From Entoloma clypeatum (lineage: Eukaryota > Basidiomycota > Agaricomycetes > Agaricales > Entolomataceae), in assembly GCA_963565915.1 (NCBI GenBank), contig OY751493.1, forward strand, positions 4,774,001 through 4,838,000: a stretch of DNA of 64,000 nucleotides, in the 5' to 3' direction. The stretch's first letter is position 1. The number at the start of each line of letters is the position of its first letter. Under the pieces are notes generated by a model. It ran no database searches. It worked only from the letters and a program-made list of their open reading frames with translations, and had not been told where the DNA came from. This document shows, piece after piece, positions 28,997 to 39,342 of this stretch. Made by a program: the position numbers and the translations under genes.

Positions 28997-29092
28997 TCTT
29001 TCCTAGTATATCGGTTAGTACACGCGCCTGTCATCAAAGGATACCAGGTTGTTGCAACGCGCGAAAGCTGGGTTCGACTCCCAGGGGAAGAG
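28997..29092 (+). tRNA. tRNA-Asp (GTC) with a 24-nt intron
   Basis: Acceptor TCTTTCC/GGGAAGA pairs with one G-T. The D arm GTATATCGGTTAGTAC, anticodon stem CGCGC/GCGCG and anticodon GTC (29030-29032) are clear. A 24-nt intron (29034-29057) follows position 37. The T arm CTGGG-TTCGACT-CCCAG is perfect, with discriminator G at 29092. All parts look functional. The same mature tRNA is encoded at 31441-31540 on the other strand. Confidence 0.92.
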
Positions 29093-29661
29093 TAGGTGGG
29101 TGTACTTGTTGACAATGAATTCCTTTTTCCTCGAGTGTGATCATAAGATGGGTCATTTTGCCGTCGCAAGTGAATCGGTTGTGCCGTAGTCCGAATAAGT
29201 ACGAGCCGTGGACACTCTCGTACTCAACTGGGAATGGTAGTCATCGAAAATCCTGGTCGAGGTTTCCCAGAGCCCTTCCAGCAGCAACCTTGGATGGGGC
29301 CTGGTCGCCATATAACGTTGCAGGTTGGGCGTGCCCTTTCTATGTAAAATTTGTCAGTGTGGCTACGAGAAGAAGGCCGGCGTCCGTAATGGTTTCAGGC
29401 AGGACAGCTGCAGGACGTCCGACACAGTTGGAAAACAAAGATCAGGTGCTAATCAGGCGACATCCGCTCCATTTTTGGAGAATGGGGGTGAGAGAGCGTT
29501 GAAACATTGATCTCCGAATTCGGAATCCCCATGCGAAAAAACCATAGGGACCAACAGGGACCAACGCACCGTGAGAAGGAATCGTTGTCCAAGACCTTCC
29601 CCACCTGTCCCCACAGCCTGCAGCCAAGCCCGCCAAGGAGCACTACCAAACGCATCAAGCC
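29093..29661. other. Intergenic, promoter side of MADS copy 2
   Basis: No RNA gene or repeat beyond the preceding tRNA. The right part serves as the 5' region of the MADS gene. Confidence 0.4.
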
Positions 29662-31032
29662 ATGGGTAGACGAAAGATCCAGATTCAGCCCATCACTGTG
29701 AGTCTTGAAATTCGCCATTCCTTCAGCTGTCGGAGGAGCCGATTTCTGCCGGCGAGTTGCTGACAATCAGCACCTCCTCACCTCCCCCTCCCCACAAAAG
29801 CTGATGGTTCTTTGATCAATCTAGCACCAACGCAATAGAATGGTGACGTTTTTGAAGGTACGCACGTCCCCAAATCAAGTATACTTGCTACTATTTTTGA
29901 CAATTCTTGGTCTTGGCACTCTTGGCATTGCGGCATTCTCCCTTCAACCTGTCATTCGATTTTATAGCGTAAGCATGGCCTGTTCAAGAAGGCATACGAG
30001 TTGGGCGTGCTTTGTTCGGTCGAGGTCGCTGTCATCGTCTTTGGTCCGTGTAAACCCCTTCGTGCATATGAGCGCTGTACCCTAACTCCGAGGTTTATCC
30101 CCACAGAAGAGCGGCCTAATGGTCGTGTCAAGCTGCATCAGTACTGCTCCTCTGATATCAACAAGGTCATCGACCGCCATGCTCGCGTAGGTATCCCCTT
30201 CTACCCGCCCCCCATATCTCTTAGAGTTACACCCTCCTCTTCGCAGTACCGTGGTGACAAAGAAACCCTGACCCCCTCTGATTTTGCCGGAAAATATGGA
30301 GACCTCAAGGCGTTCGACAACGAGGACATCGACGATGAGGCAGATGATGCGGGATACGGAGGTGATTCAAACCCGGAGGTGTCAGTACCCCCCTTCCGTC
30401 GGATAACCAAACGAAGCCACGAAGAGGATACGGATACTTCGCCTACCGAGTACACAATGACACAAGTGAGTCTCATCCCTTCTCACATTCTCCCTGCGCC
30501 TAAACCTCATCCGTACTCTGTCCCACGTCACCAGCCCCACACGACGTACTCCCCGCCCCTGGCGCCTCGTTCCATGGCATGCATCCCTCGCCAACCCTCA
30601 GCGGCCCTGGCCAGCTCCAGCTCCACCTCTCCTCTATCCCAGCATGAGGACGAGCGCGCCGCACTCCCACAACACACCCACACCCACAACCACAACCACA
30701 ATCACCACCACCACGACTACAATACCCACCCCACCAAGAGACAGCGCATCTCCGTCGTCGCGCCCGACTTCCCCTACGGTCTCCAGCAGCAAGAGTCCCC
30801 CTCCACCAGCCTTACTTCTAGCACACCCACTCATCCTCATCCCTCATACCCTTCGTCTGCCTTCCACAGGGCGCCTGCACCACTGGCAGAGCCTCCGATC
30901 CCTGGTGGCGGATATCCCTACGAAGCTTTCAACTTTGGCGGACCCCAGCAGAACCAGCCAGCAATTCAGAACATATCGCAGCGGGGGTCGTATCAGTATA
31001 ACCCATTTATGTTGGGTCCGCCGTGGCGCTGA
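29662..31032 (+). CDS. MADS-box transcription factor (MEF2/Rlm1 type), copy 2
   Basis: Exons 29662-29697, 29825-29857, 29968-30043, 30107-30186, 30247-30465 and 30535-31032 give 313 aa. The first four exons have exactly the lengths (36, 33, 76, 80 nt) and phases of copy 1. The MADS domain reads [48 protein letters not shown], then [15 protein letters not shown]. After a DF/acidic segment (FDNEDIDDEADD) and a KRSHEED patch, the tail is rich in His, Pro and Ser, with a run of alternating His (HTHTHNHNHN) and a KRQR patch that may be a second nuclear signal. Expected role: DNA-binding regulator in cell-wall or developmental control, by homology only. A tRNA-Asp lies on each side. Confidence 0.94.
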
Positions 31033-31440
31033 GAGCTCACGTTAAGGCGATTCGTGTGTGCATGTCGGTTCGTTTTTTTTTTTGTTGTGTGGCGTTGGTT
31101 CGAGGATCGACGAAAGCTATTCCCGCGATGCAACAATATGTACCTTTCTTTGCTCGTTACCTTGTGATATGCTCTTCCTTCTTTTGGGCCTTTCTGATTC
31201 GCGTTACTTATTTCTTGCCTGCTTCCTCTGAAGGCTTTTTAATTTATGGATTCTCAAAGAGTAGTATCATTACATCAACAAACTCGATATAACCATATCA
31301 TAAATATTCATTCCTCACAAAATCGTCCCCCCATTTCGGGCGACAGACCTCAGGCCCCAGAAAGAAAAACGGTGAGAACACAAACCCCATGAATTTCTTG
31401 AAGAATGGATGAAGTACGCTTGAGTCAAACATGCAAAATA
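31033..31440. other. Intergenic, 3' flank of MADS copy 2
   Basis: T-rich just after the stop codon, then ordinary sequence up to the minus-strand tRNA-Asp. Nothing else was seen. Confidence 0.4.
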
Positions 31441-31540
31441 CTCTTCCCCTGGGAGTCGAACCCAGCTTTCGCGCGTTGTAATAGACCTTGTATATCATGG
31501 GGATGACAGGCGCGTGTACTAACCGATATACTAGGAAAGA
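31441..31540 (-). tRNA. tRNA-Asp (GTC) with a 28-nt intron
   Basis: The exons are identical to those of the tRNA-Asp at 28997-29092: acceptor TCTTTCC/GGGAAGA, same D, anticodon and T arms. The intron differs and is 28 nt long (31476-31503). Conserved mature sequence with a diverged intron is what selection on a functional gene would give. Confidence 0.92.
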
Positions 31541-32324
31541 TTGTAACATTGTTTGCCAGTGGCCGATGATGTTCTCGTCAGATCTCTGCCTAAGTAACTG
31601 TTCGTCAAGTTAAAAATCCCGAGTGTGAAAACTCTGAAGAGGCTCGAGTCATGTGCTAACTAACGAGCTTCTCCAACTACATGGAATACGCATTTTGTTT
31701 GAGTATCTATGAAGACCCCGTTTGATCATCGTTCGAGGGCGCAGATGACAACAGTCGTACGCCTCCTCCGAGTCTAGATTGGATACAGATTCGGCGAGCG
31801 TCGTGTCAATGACGGACCTTCCTATCTCAGCCATGATAATGCCAAATGTGTCGATGGTATCATCGGTGGAACCACATCAGCCGAGATCTAGAAACGAGTC
31901 AACACCACGCAAGATTCCGTTGAACATACTTACTACTGAATGGAATCCTCGCCACTTGGAAGGATCGGCGATCCTTGAATCCAACCAGCCCTCTTTGATG
32001 GTTTCGTGGACCGTGATTCCCGTCGCGAGCTATGTGTCGAGCCATCGGCCGCTAAGATTGGAAACTTTCCCCCATGCTGAGCATGGCTCTAGACCTGCTT
32101 CACAATATTGGTCGAGGGTGTCCTGTTAGGAGTTGGTACAGACTGATTGTTGTGAGCACTGATTCACAACCGGTACGTTTGGTGTTTGATGCGTAATTGG
32201 ATTGATTTGAATGTGGTCTTGTTTGTCGCTCTGACATCTTGATTGCAAGTCGACCCCCTTTTGTGTCGGACCACCACCCTGACCTCAGCGCTCATGCAAA
32301 ATCCACCGTCGAGTGATCACCAGA
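31541..32324. other. Intergenic, no supported gene
   Basis: Open frames occur on both strands at about 31650-32130, but none shows a domain or convincing splice sites. The right end is the promoter side of the Rab gene. Confidence 0.4.
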
Positions 32325-33746
32325 ATGCCTACAGTTAAGCTCGTCGTAATAGGCCCTTCCGGTGTGGGTAAAACCAGCCTGCGAGGTCAAGTGAGTCACC
32401 GACTCTCAAACAAAAAAAAAAAAATTTTCATGGAAGAATTTATTCGGCAGTATCTATCTGGGCGATTCTCGAACGGATACAGAGCGACAATTGGGGCGGA
32501 CTTCATCACCAAAACGGTCCCACATCCTAGTAACCCAGCTGAGTCAGTCACGCTGCAAATTTGGGTCAATAACTCTCGTTTCTTCTATTTCGCTTCGGAG
32601 GAGGATTCAATGACTTACATCCTTCTTTAGGATACAGCTGGACAGGAAAGATTCTCAAGCTTGTCGTCCGCGTTCTACCGTGGTGCAGACGCGGTACTTT
32701 TGATGTTTGACGTGAACACGCGCCAGACAATGTATGGGCTCAAGAAGTGGTGGACGGAGTTTCGGGAAAAGGCGCCGTTCGCAGACGACTCGCCTATCGA
32801 GGATTACTGCTGCGTTGTGGTCGGGAACAAGATGGATCTCGTCCGCACTGCTCAGGGAAGTGAGAACGCAGTGACGGACGGCGAGGCATCGCGGTTTTTG
32901 TCGGAGCTGATTCCACCATCATCTTGGGCGCTACCCACGCAACATGAAGGCGAGGAACCCGACGAGGACCCATTGGCATACTCACAGGTGACGTTGCGAC
33001 CCCCCCGAGACGTCGACGCTCAGGAATCGCGTCCACGGCCGAGAATACGAACCTCATTGTTATCACCACCACCACCACCAACGCAGAAAGAACCATCCCG
33101 ATCCAACTCCATCGCCATCGCACCCAACCGCACAACGCCCTCAAGTTCTCCATCCCCCTCCGTGAAACACCACCTCCTATCCAAATCCCGGTCCCGGTCC
33201 TCAACCGGTTTCTACGCTGGCACCATGACCTCGACCCACACCTCCCTCTCCATCTATCACACGCCGTCCTCCTCCCTCTTCGACGTCTACCAGTCCGCGC
33301 GAGGCTCTCCCGAGCTGCGGTCATCAAGGTCCTCCTCGAGCTCTACCGTATCGTCACCACGCTCCAGCATCCGCAGCCGCTCAACAACGGCCAGCGGGAG
33401 TTCCGGGAGCGCGGTCACCGTGACGCCGAGCCTCTTTGCGAGGGAAAACGCGACGACGGCGGATACGGCGATCACGACCCCCGCAGACGACTTGGCCCCG
33501 CCGGCTCGCGGCCCAAAGCTGTTCTTCACGTCGGCAAAGACGGGGGAGGGCGTGGCGGATGTGTTTGAGTACGTTGCGAGGCGGGTGGTGCGGCGATGGG
33601 AGTATGAGGAGCAGATGGAGGCGCGGACGATGCATTTTCGGGAGGCGAGCGTTGTTGCGGCTTCTGTTGAGACGATTCGACTTGGTGCGTTTATGGATGG
33701 TTTGGAGAGAGGGAAGAAAAGTTTGGGTGCGTGTTGTGGGTCGTGA
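32325..33746 (+). CDS. Rab-family small GTPase (Rab7/Ypt7-like) with long insertion
   Basis: Exons 32325-32390, 32451-32564 and 32631-33746 give 431 aa. G1 is GPSGVGKTS (about residues 10-18); switch I contains ATIGADFITK, a Rab7 signature; G3 is DTAGQERF (61-68); G4 is NKMD (about 126-129); G5 is TSAK (about 360-363). Between G4 and G5 some 200 Ser/Pro/Arg-rich residues are inserted, whereas normal Rabs have about 30 there. The C-terminus CCGS offers two Cys for geranylgeranylation. Rab7/Ypt7 drives fusion at late endosomes and the vacuole; this may be that protein or a diverged paralog. The insertion is encoded in the same exon as both flanking motifs, with no intron signals that would remove it cleanly. 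Confidence 0.9.
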
Positions 33747-34302
33747 GCGGACTGGTCCCCTGTTGTTTTGATTCTTCTTCTTTATTATGCTTATCTTATA
33801 CACGGAAAGTTTTGGATCGGAGTATGCTGTTGTGACATGGTGGTTTTCTAAAATCATGTCGTCCTGCATCTGTGATTGCCTTCTTTTTTGCAACAACTCA
33901 CGAAAGAACGTACGTATGCTTCGCTGTTTGGTTCTCGAAATAGGGTAAGCGTAACTACAAAGAGTCCGGTCATAAACACAATTTAGACGAGCTCACAGGG
34001 ATGGGGGCTCGGATCTGAATAACTTGAATGAATTTTAGAAACCTGCACATCTGCTTCGAAAGGATCAGCTACCCTTGGGAAGAACTGTGACATCTCTGTT
34101 CCGTCCTGAGCGACTACTCCGTAGATCTCAAGATGGCTGGTACACTTGCAATGCCATCGGTTTGACGGCCCGCTTAGCGGATAATACTAAAGTTGATGAC
34201 TTCCAGCTGGAGTTTCTTAACCCCTTTTCCAGTCTCTTGGCCACCATCGCCGCCGTCATCAAGCAATCTTCGCCACCCATCAAGCAATCTTTGCCGCCAC
34301 CG
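33747..34302. other. Intergenic
   Basis: 3' flank of the Rab gene and 5' flank of the membrane-protein gene. An open frame upstream of 34303 (from 34075) could extend that gene's N-terminus, but it lacks hydrophobic or conserved features. Confidence 0.4.
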
Positions 34303-35001
34303 ATGAACTACCTAAAGGCATCCTGGCTCATTCTGGCTTGCATATTCCCGCTCCTCGCTTTAGGGTTAGGTCGAAATGTGCCACCCCCATACCAAATCAT
34401 CATACCTGCTGCCACGGTCATCACCTCCCTCCTCACCGCAACATTTGTCCATAGCGGAGATCCATCCCTCCCGCTCCTGATGTTCGGTACGTGGATGTTC
34501 AGTTGGGAGGAGCTCGGGGTTTTTACTGGCGAGTGTAAACAATATTCATATTCAGTCTACTACGCGCTAACAATGTCCCCCTAGCCATTCCCACAGCTCC
34601 TATTACTTTCCCGCTCGTGGTAACCGTCTTCCTCCTCGAAACTTTCCACATGGCTCTTGGTACCACCAGGCCCGAATCGCATAATTACTTCTCCCTTTTC
34701 CACCACCTCCTCTGGGTAACGATCATCGGCAAGTCCCTGCTAGTTTTCGTAACCGGCACAAAGACAATTTTAGGTGCCAGTTCACTCACTTTCTACGAAA
34801 TAGAAGTATTGATAATCCTGGCAGCGGGGCTCGAAAGATTTCTTCAAAACGCCATGCACGAAGATGACGAACAAATGGTTGGTTCCCCTCCCCCTTACCC
34901 AGTGAGTAGCGATACGATGCCCTGGTCGTGCATGTCATCTTACTTTCTCATACAAGTTCATCAACTCGCCAACATCCCAAATTAAACCGGAAGACGCTTG
35001 A
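34303..35001 (+). CDS. Small polytopic membrane protein, unknown function
   Basis: Exons 34303-34486, 34585-34901 and 34957-35001 give 181 aa, with strong GT donors at the first two junctions. Four hydrophobic stretches are visible: LKASWLILACIFPLLALGLG, IIIPAATVITSLLTATFV, ITFPLVVTVFLLETFHMALG and LLWVTIIGKSLLVFVTG. A soluble tail with Glu/Asp and Pro follows. The start MNYLKASW begins immediately before the first membrane segment. I do not recognise the family. If the third exon is not spliced, the frame would run to 34985 with a different short tail. Confidence 0.62.
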
Positions 35002-35143
35002 CGTGGATTATAGAGAAACACATCTGATTAGTGCTATATGAAATTTCAGTTATACAGTACAGTACTTAATTGTAATCTCATTTTACCTTTATGTATGTAT
35101 AAAAGCTCTCGCGTGCAAACACGGAGGATCTTAGTATCATTGT

Positions 35144-36400
35144 CTAGTCCTCGCGAGGCAGGTATGTCCGTTTTTCTGCTTCCTCGGTTAAAACTGGCGG
35201 GCTTGCACGCAGAGGTAAATCGGCTGCGGATGCCAGGTCACGCAGAATATCCCTTGGGTCAAAGGATCGGCATCTTTACTCAGGTTGGCCGGGGGAATGC
35301 CACCTACAGAGTTCACAAGGATCAACACGGTACAGCGAGAAAGGAGAAACATCTTACCGGCCCCCACAAACCTCGAGCGAATTCAGGCATCCTGTCCCAT
35401 ATGTTCAAAAGGAGGATGATGGCGGCTGTCAAAGTCATCAGCTGCGTGGGAGATGGGGAGGAACGACAGCAAACAGATCCACTATGAAAGAAGCAAAAGC
35501 GAGGACTCTACAGAATAATTTGAGAAATCATAAGGAGGGAGTACCCTCCCGATCTAACGAGAAACAACGCGAGATACAGCATCAGACAGGAAAGAGAGGT
35601 CTTCGGATGTCGCCGCATCTACAGGTGGGTGATAGCTGCGCATCCACGATATGGCTGCCACGCCCCTGCCGCACTGGTGCATATGGATAGCGACGGAAAC
35701 GGCGTTGAGGATATCTTGTTCGAATACGGAATGAATTGCCGGTAGATGAGAATTTGAACGTTGGGTCCAAAAAATTGGTGGGTGGGATCCCAACGGACTG
35801 GACAAGCGTCAGCGTAAGAGAGATGGAAATGGGAAAGAAAACTCACTCGCGATGGGTCAGGGGTGGAATCGACCCATTTGTTCAGTGATCAAGTTCCGTG
35901 ATGCGTACTGTATGTATACGGTCAGATCCCGTTGAGTGATGATTAGCGAAAACGTACGACCAATGACGGCTCGGCGCTCTAATGGAAAGGGGCTGGGATG
36001 CGTTGTTACCTTGGACGGAGATAGACCAGTCCTCGTCGTCGCACTCGATTGGAAAGTCGGCGTCAAAGCTGTGATAGATGATGATGAGAGGAGGAAGCTG
36101 ACCCAATCCGTCTTGGACCGCAATGGTCGTACAAGTCCGGTGCTGGCGCCGAGATCCAAGGACAGAAGAATCCTGCATATCCGAAATTAACCGATGCGAC
36201 GACATGTCATATTTCTATGAAACACCTTACCAGAACGCCCGCTTCCACATCTCTTCCTCCATGGTAATATTCTGAGGTTTCCTGTTCAGTAGGTGAGCCC
36301 CAATCTCCTGTGCAAGTCTGATCCCAGTCCCGATCATCGTTCAGGCAGAATGAGGAGAGGGGGCCTTTTGGAGGAAGTTGGTTGTAGGTTAGAATTACTA
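35144..36400 (-). pseudogene. Fungal-specific transcription factor domain protein, broken
   Basis: Reading the minus strand from about 36400: FLQKAPSPHSA-stop-TMIGTGIRLAQEIGAH, EEEMWKRAFW, ILLSLDLGASTGLVRP, then after a frame change AVQD, FDADFPIECDDEDW, later LIYRQFIP, FPSLSICTSAAGA, LTAAIILLLNIWD and DILRDLASAADLP. This is the order of the Fungal_trans domain of Zn2Cys6 regulators. Two defects are visible: a TGA (36341-36343) where relatives have Trp, and a one-base loss at about 36123 in the codon before the Ala of GRPxA. The N-terminal zinc cluster is absent; the sequence stops being recognisable just where the Plavaka-associated block begins. Confidence 0.78.
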
Positions 36401-36486
36401 CGAAAATAGTTGAAAGCTACCACTGAGTTAGGGCCCGTTGACGAGGACGAGAGCATCAGGAAAACCCCCAATACGCAAATGGACCT

Positions 36487-36573
36487 GATTGAGCAAAATA
36501 GTGTCCCAGTAGAATGAAATTGAGCTAAATTTGGCATATTGATCAATATTGGCACAAAGTGGTCCGTTGAGTC
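36487..36573 (+). repeat. Left subterminal inverted-repeat motifs of Plavaka block
   Basis: GATTGAGCA at 36487 and TCCGTTGAGTC at 36563 reappear inverted at the right end (48478-48505). Variants of TTGAGC/GCTCAA recur between 36510 and 36710, resembling the clustered subterminal motifs that CACTA-like transposases bind. Confidence 0.5.
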
Positions 36574-36818
36574 AGATGAAAAGTCGCAATGATGACAGCT
36601 GGTCATTCAAATGATGAGAGACGGACATTGAGCTCAACCTTGTCCATTTTGGAACTTATGAGCACTCATGAGAAACAGCTGAGACAGTCATAATATGGCT
36701 CAATTGGAGCATTTCGCATTCATTTTAACGAAAGATGTTCAAACTTTAATCCAATTGAACATTTAACAAGGACAAATGTGATGTAAACGAGCGGTGTTGA
36801 AAAGAATAATCGAGCTAA

Positions 36819-39031
36819 TCAAACTTCCATTCCCTCCAGATCCAGGATGGCCATGGAGTTGTTGGCAACAGCGAGGGCCGAATGCGATTGTGAAGCACTT
36901 GACATCAATCAGTTTGCGTAACCACCATGAAATTGGTCAGCACTCACTTGACTTCCTTGTAAATGTTCGCCAAAAGGCGGTGGTAGGCAGGTAGATTGTC
37001 ACGACGGATATTGTTGAGGAAGAGCAGATGACCACGGTAGACATCCTCGTTCGCCTCGGAATTGAACTCAGTCCTCCTTAGAAACCCCCCACTCCAGTCT
37101 TGAAGAGACGCATGGACCTAAAAAAAAATGAGACAGAAGTAACAAAGGATAGTCTAGAAGGCTAACAGCAGTCGCAATCATGCACACCATTGTGGCAGGC
37201 ACTTCTAGTTCTGAGCGTTGAGGGTCAGCATCTGTCATGCTCGAGGTAAAGCGGTGTGAGTGTCGATCGGCCATGGAGCCCCGCGAGCCTGAGAAATAAT
37301 AATCTCTGATGCTTGAAATGATGACTGCATGGTTGAATGGTCGCGTTCGACGTATCAAACCAGTCTGAGATAGTATTAATATAATGAAGAAAGGATGCCA
37401 AAATTACTTGCCTCCGTACGCGGGTAAATATAGTCACCCGTCGTCAAAAGCTTCTTGACCTGTTCTTTACAGTCTGTGATATTACCAGAGAGCTGAAATG
37501 AAAGCTCGATTTTCGGAGTGGTAATCTTCTTTGCACCGCACCGGACATTTGAAATACGTGTTGCCAGCTAGAAAAAAACATCAGGAGAGCAGAACTTTTT
37601 TAAAATCCAACACTTACTAAACGTGAAACAAATCGCAGTAATCTCTTGTCCGTGTTGAGACGATGAGAGAGCTCCTTGAATGTCATATCCGTCGCGAGGC
37701 TGGTAAGTATATCCCGATAATACTCGTCTGCAAGAGCTGTTGCTGGATAGGCATCGCTGAATAATGCATCGCCTGTGACATGACGGATGGCAGCTTTGAT
37801 GAGTGCCTGGACTTGTGGTGGCTGAGAGTTGAGCGAAATATTACGGGCACCCGGCTGAGGAGGCACATAGCTTGCCTCTTCAGGCCAGTGGGTACCACAA
37901 TCCTCCGTGTCTGAGGCGTTACCATTGGGACCTGTATCTTCAGCCCCCTCTTCCTTGCAAGCTGCCCATTTTGGAACCTCATTCATACGCGCTAATGCAC
38001 GTTGCAATCGGACCTGGTGCTAATGATCAATGACATTGAAGGATTGGAGAGACGTTCCATACCTGTTTCATGACATACTCTGGTTCATCGTCCAGCTCGT
38101 CGAATGCTGGCGGATATTCACCGTTCGGGTAGACATCCTCCTCCTCTGATTCGGAGGCATGTGGGTCTTCCTCGTCATCAATGGTAGAGGCCTTGGTCTT
38201 GGCTGAAGCGTTGGAGCCCCAATGGGGACGCTGTAACCATGTCAGTACGTTGCGTGAGAAAACATTTTCAGCATGCATTACTTCGGCAGCCAGCTTTTTT
38301 CTCAGAGCGGCATGATCAAGGCCATCAAGGTCATCGTCAGGCTCGTCAGACTGGTCAGCATCAGAGACCTCAGCTTGGGGATCGGAGTCATCGCCAGACT
38401 CATCGCCATTGTTGGGCTCGTGTTTCTTCTGTTGATGGTCTGAGGGATTGCTGGCAGCCATGCAGGTGTCCTCGTCATCAGAGTTAATAATAGCAGGAGC
38501 TTTGCGCGATAGCTTCGGAGCAGATACTGAGCAAGATAGGCCTTTAGTAAAATTGAATTTCTGCTTCGATGTCAAGGAAATGACACACCATTTGCATTCA
38601 AGTTCAACTTGGTGGAAATAGGTCTGTGGCCCGACGATTTCATAGCAGCTGCGTAAAAGATTGAGTGTCGTTATGAAAAAGCTCATTGGGCTGAGGAGAT
38701 GTACCTTGCTTCTTCGCCGCTGGCAGAACTTGAGATGGAGATGCAGCACGTTTTCGAGCTCCCTTTGGTGCAGCTCCTTGGGCTATCTGCAGGTTAAATG
38801 ACGCCAAATATGAGTAGCAGTACGTACTACTAGCAACTTGGCGTGCTTTTTGTTTAGCTTGGCGGCCACCTGCTAAGGGTGTGAGCAATGGGTTTTCATC
38901 TCGAGAGTTGGCGGCATACCTGGTGGGGGGTCTGCCGAGACATTTGTGGTTGGTGGTTGAACATTTTCTTTACCCATGTTGCGGTTAGCAGCGCGTTCCA
39001 TGCGAGACTTGATGGCACCTGTCTTGGGCAT
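36819..39031 (-). CDS. DUF6532-domain protein, Plavaka-associated
   Basis: The minus-strand gene starts MPKTGAIKSRMERAANRN at 39031 and ends LDLEGMEV at 36819, with about 8-10 exons. Sure pieces are 39031-38920 (first exon) and 36897-36819 (last exon). The N-terminal half is basic, then strongly acidic (SDDEDT, GDESGDDSDPQ, DEPDDDLDGLD, SESEEEDVYP), suggesting a nuclear protein. The C-terminal half matches DUF6532: QALIKAAIRHVTGDALFSDA, ALADEYYRDIL, DKRLLRFVSR, RTEFNSEANEDVYRGHLLFL. The family is frequent in Agaricomycete genomes and has no known function. Its divergent placement beside the transposase, inside the same inverted motifs, suggests an accessory role in transposition. Some internal junctions (about 38820 and 38690) are uncertain. 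Confidence 0.78.
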
Positions 39032-39342
39032 TGTCTTTAAAAGAGGGCAAGGTTAGATGTTGAATGGAGAGGGAAAGAGTAAGAAGTTGGATGAAACAAG
39101 AGGATGTTTGGGTTTGAGAAGAATAAGGAGTGGTCCAAAATAATAACAGAGGACCAGCCTACTGTCAGTTTGAAACAACGGTCAACGTCTTAGAGGTGGG
39201 GGAAGTGAGGAATGAGGGTTCCGTTGGAAAGCGACCAAGATATAATAAGTAAGAAAAACAGGCAACATGTTGCATGACAACACGCAGTCCTCAAATCATC
39301 TGATTCTGAATGAAACGAGATCCATATTCTTAAAAGTTCACC
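39032..39342. promoter_or_regulatory. Shared intergenic region of divergent DUF6532 and transposase genes
   Basis: 311 bp lie between the two start codons, so both promoters must be here or overlap the leaders. No clear TATA box was picked out. Confidence 0.45.

Noticed and set aside
31650..32129. Open frames on both strands between tRNA-Asp and the Rab gene
   Set aside because: No domain, signal peptide or consistent splice sites.
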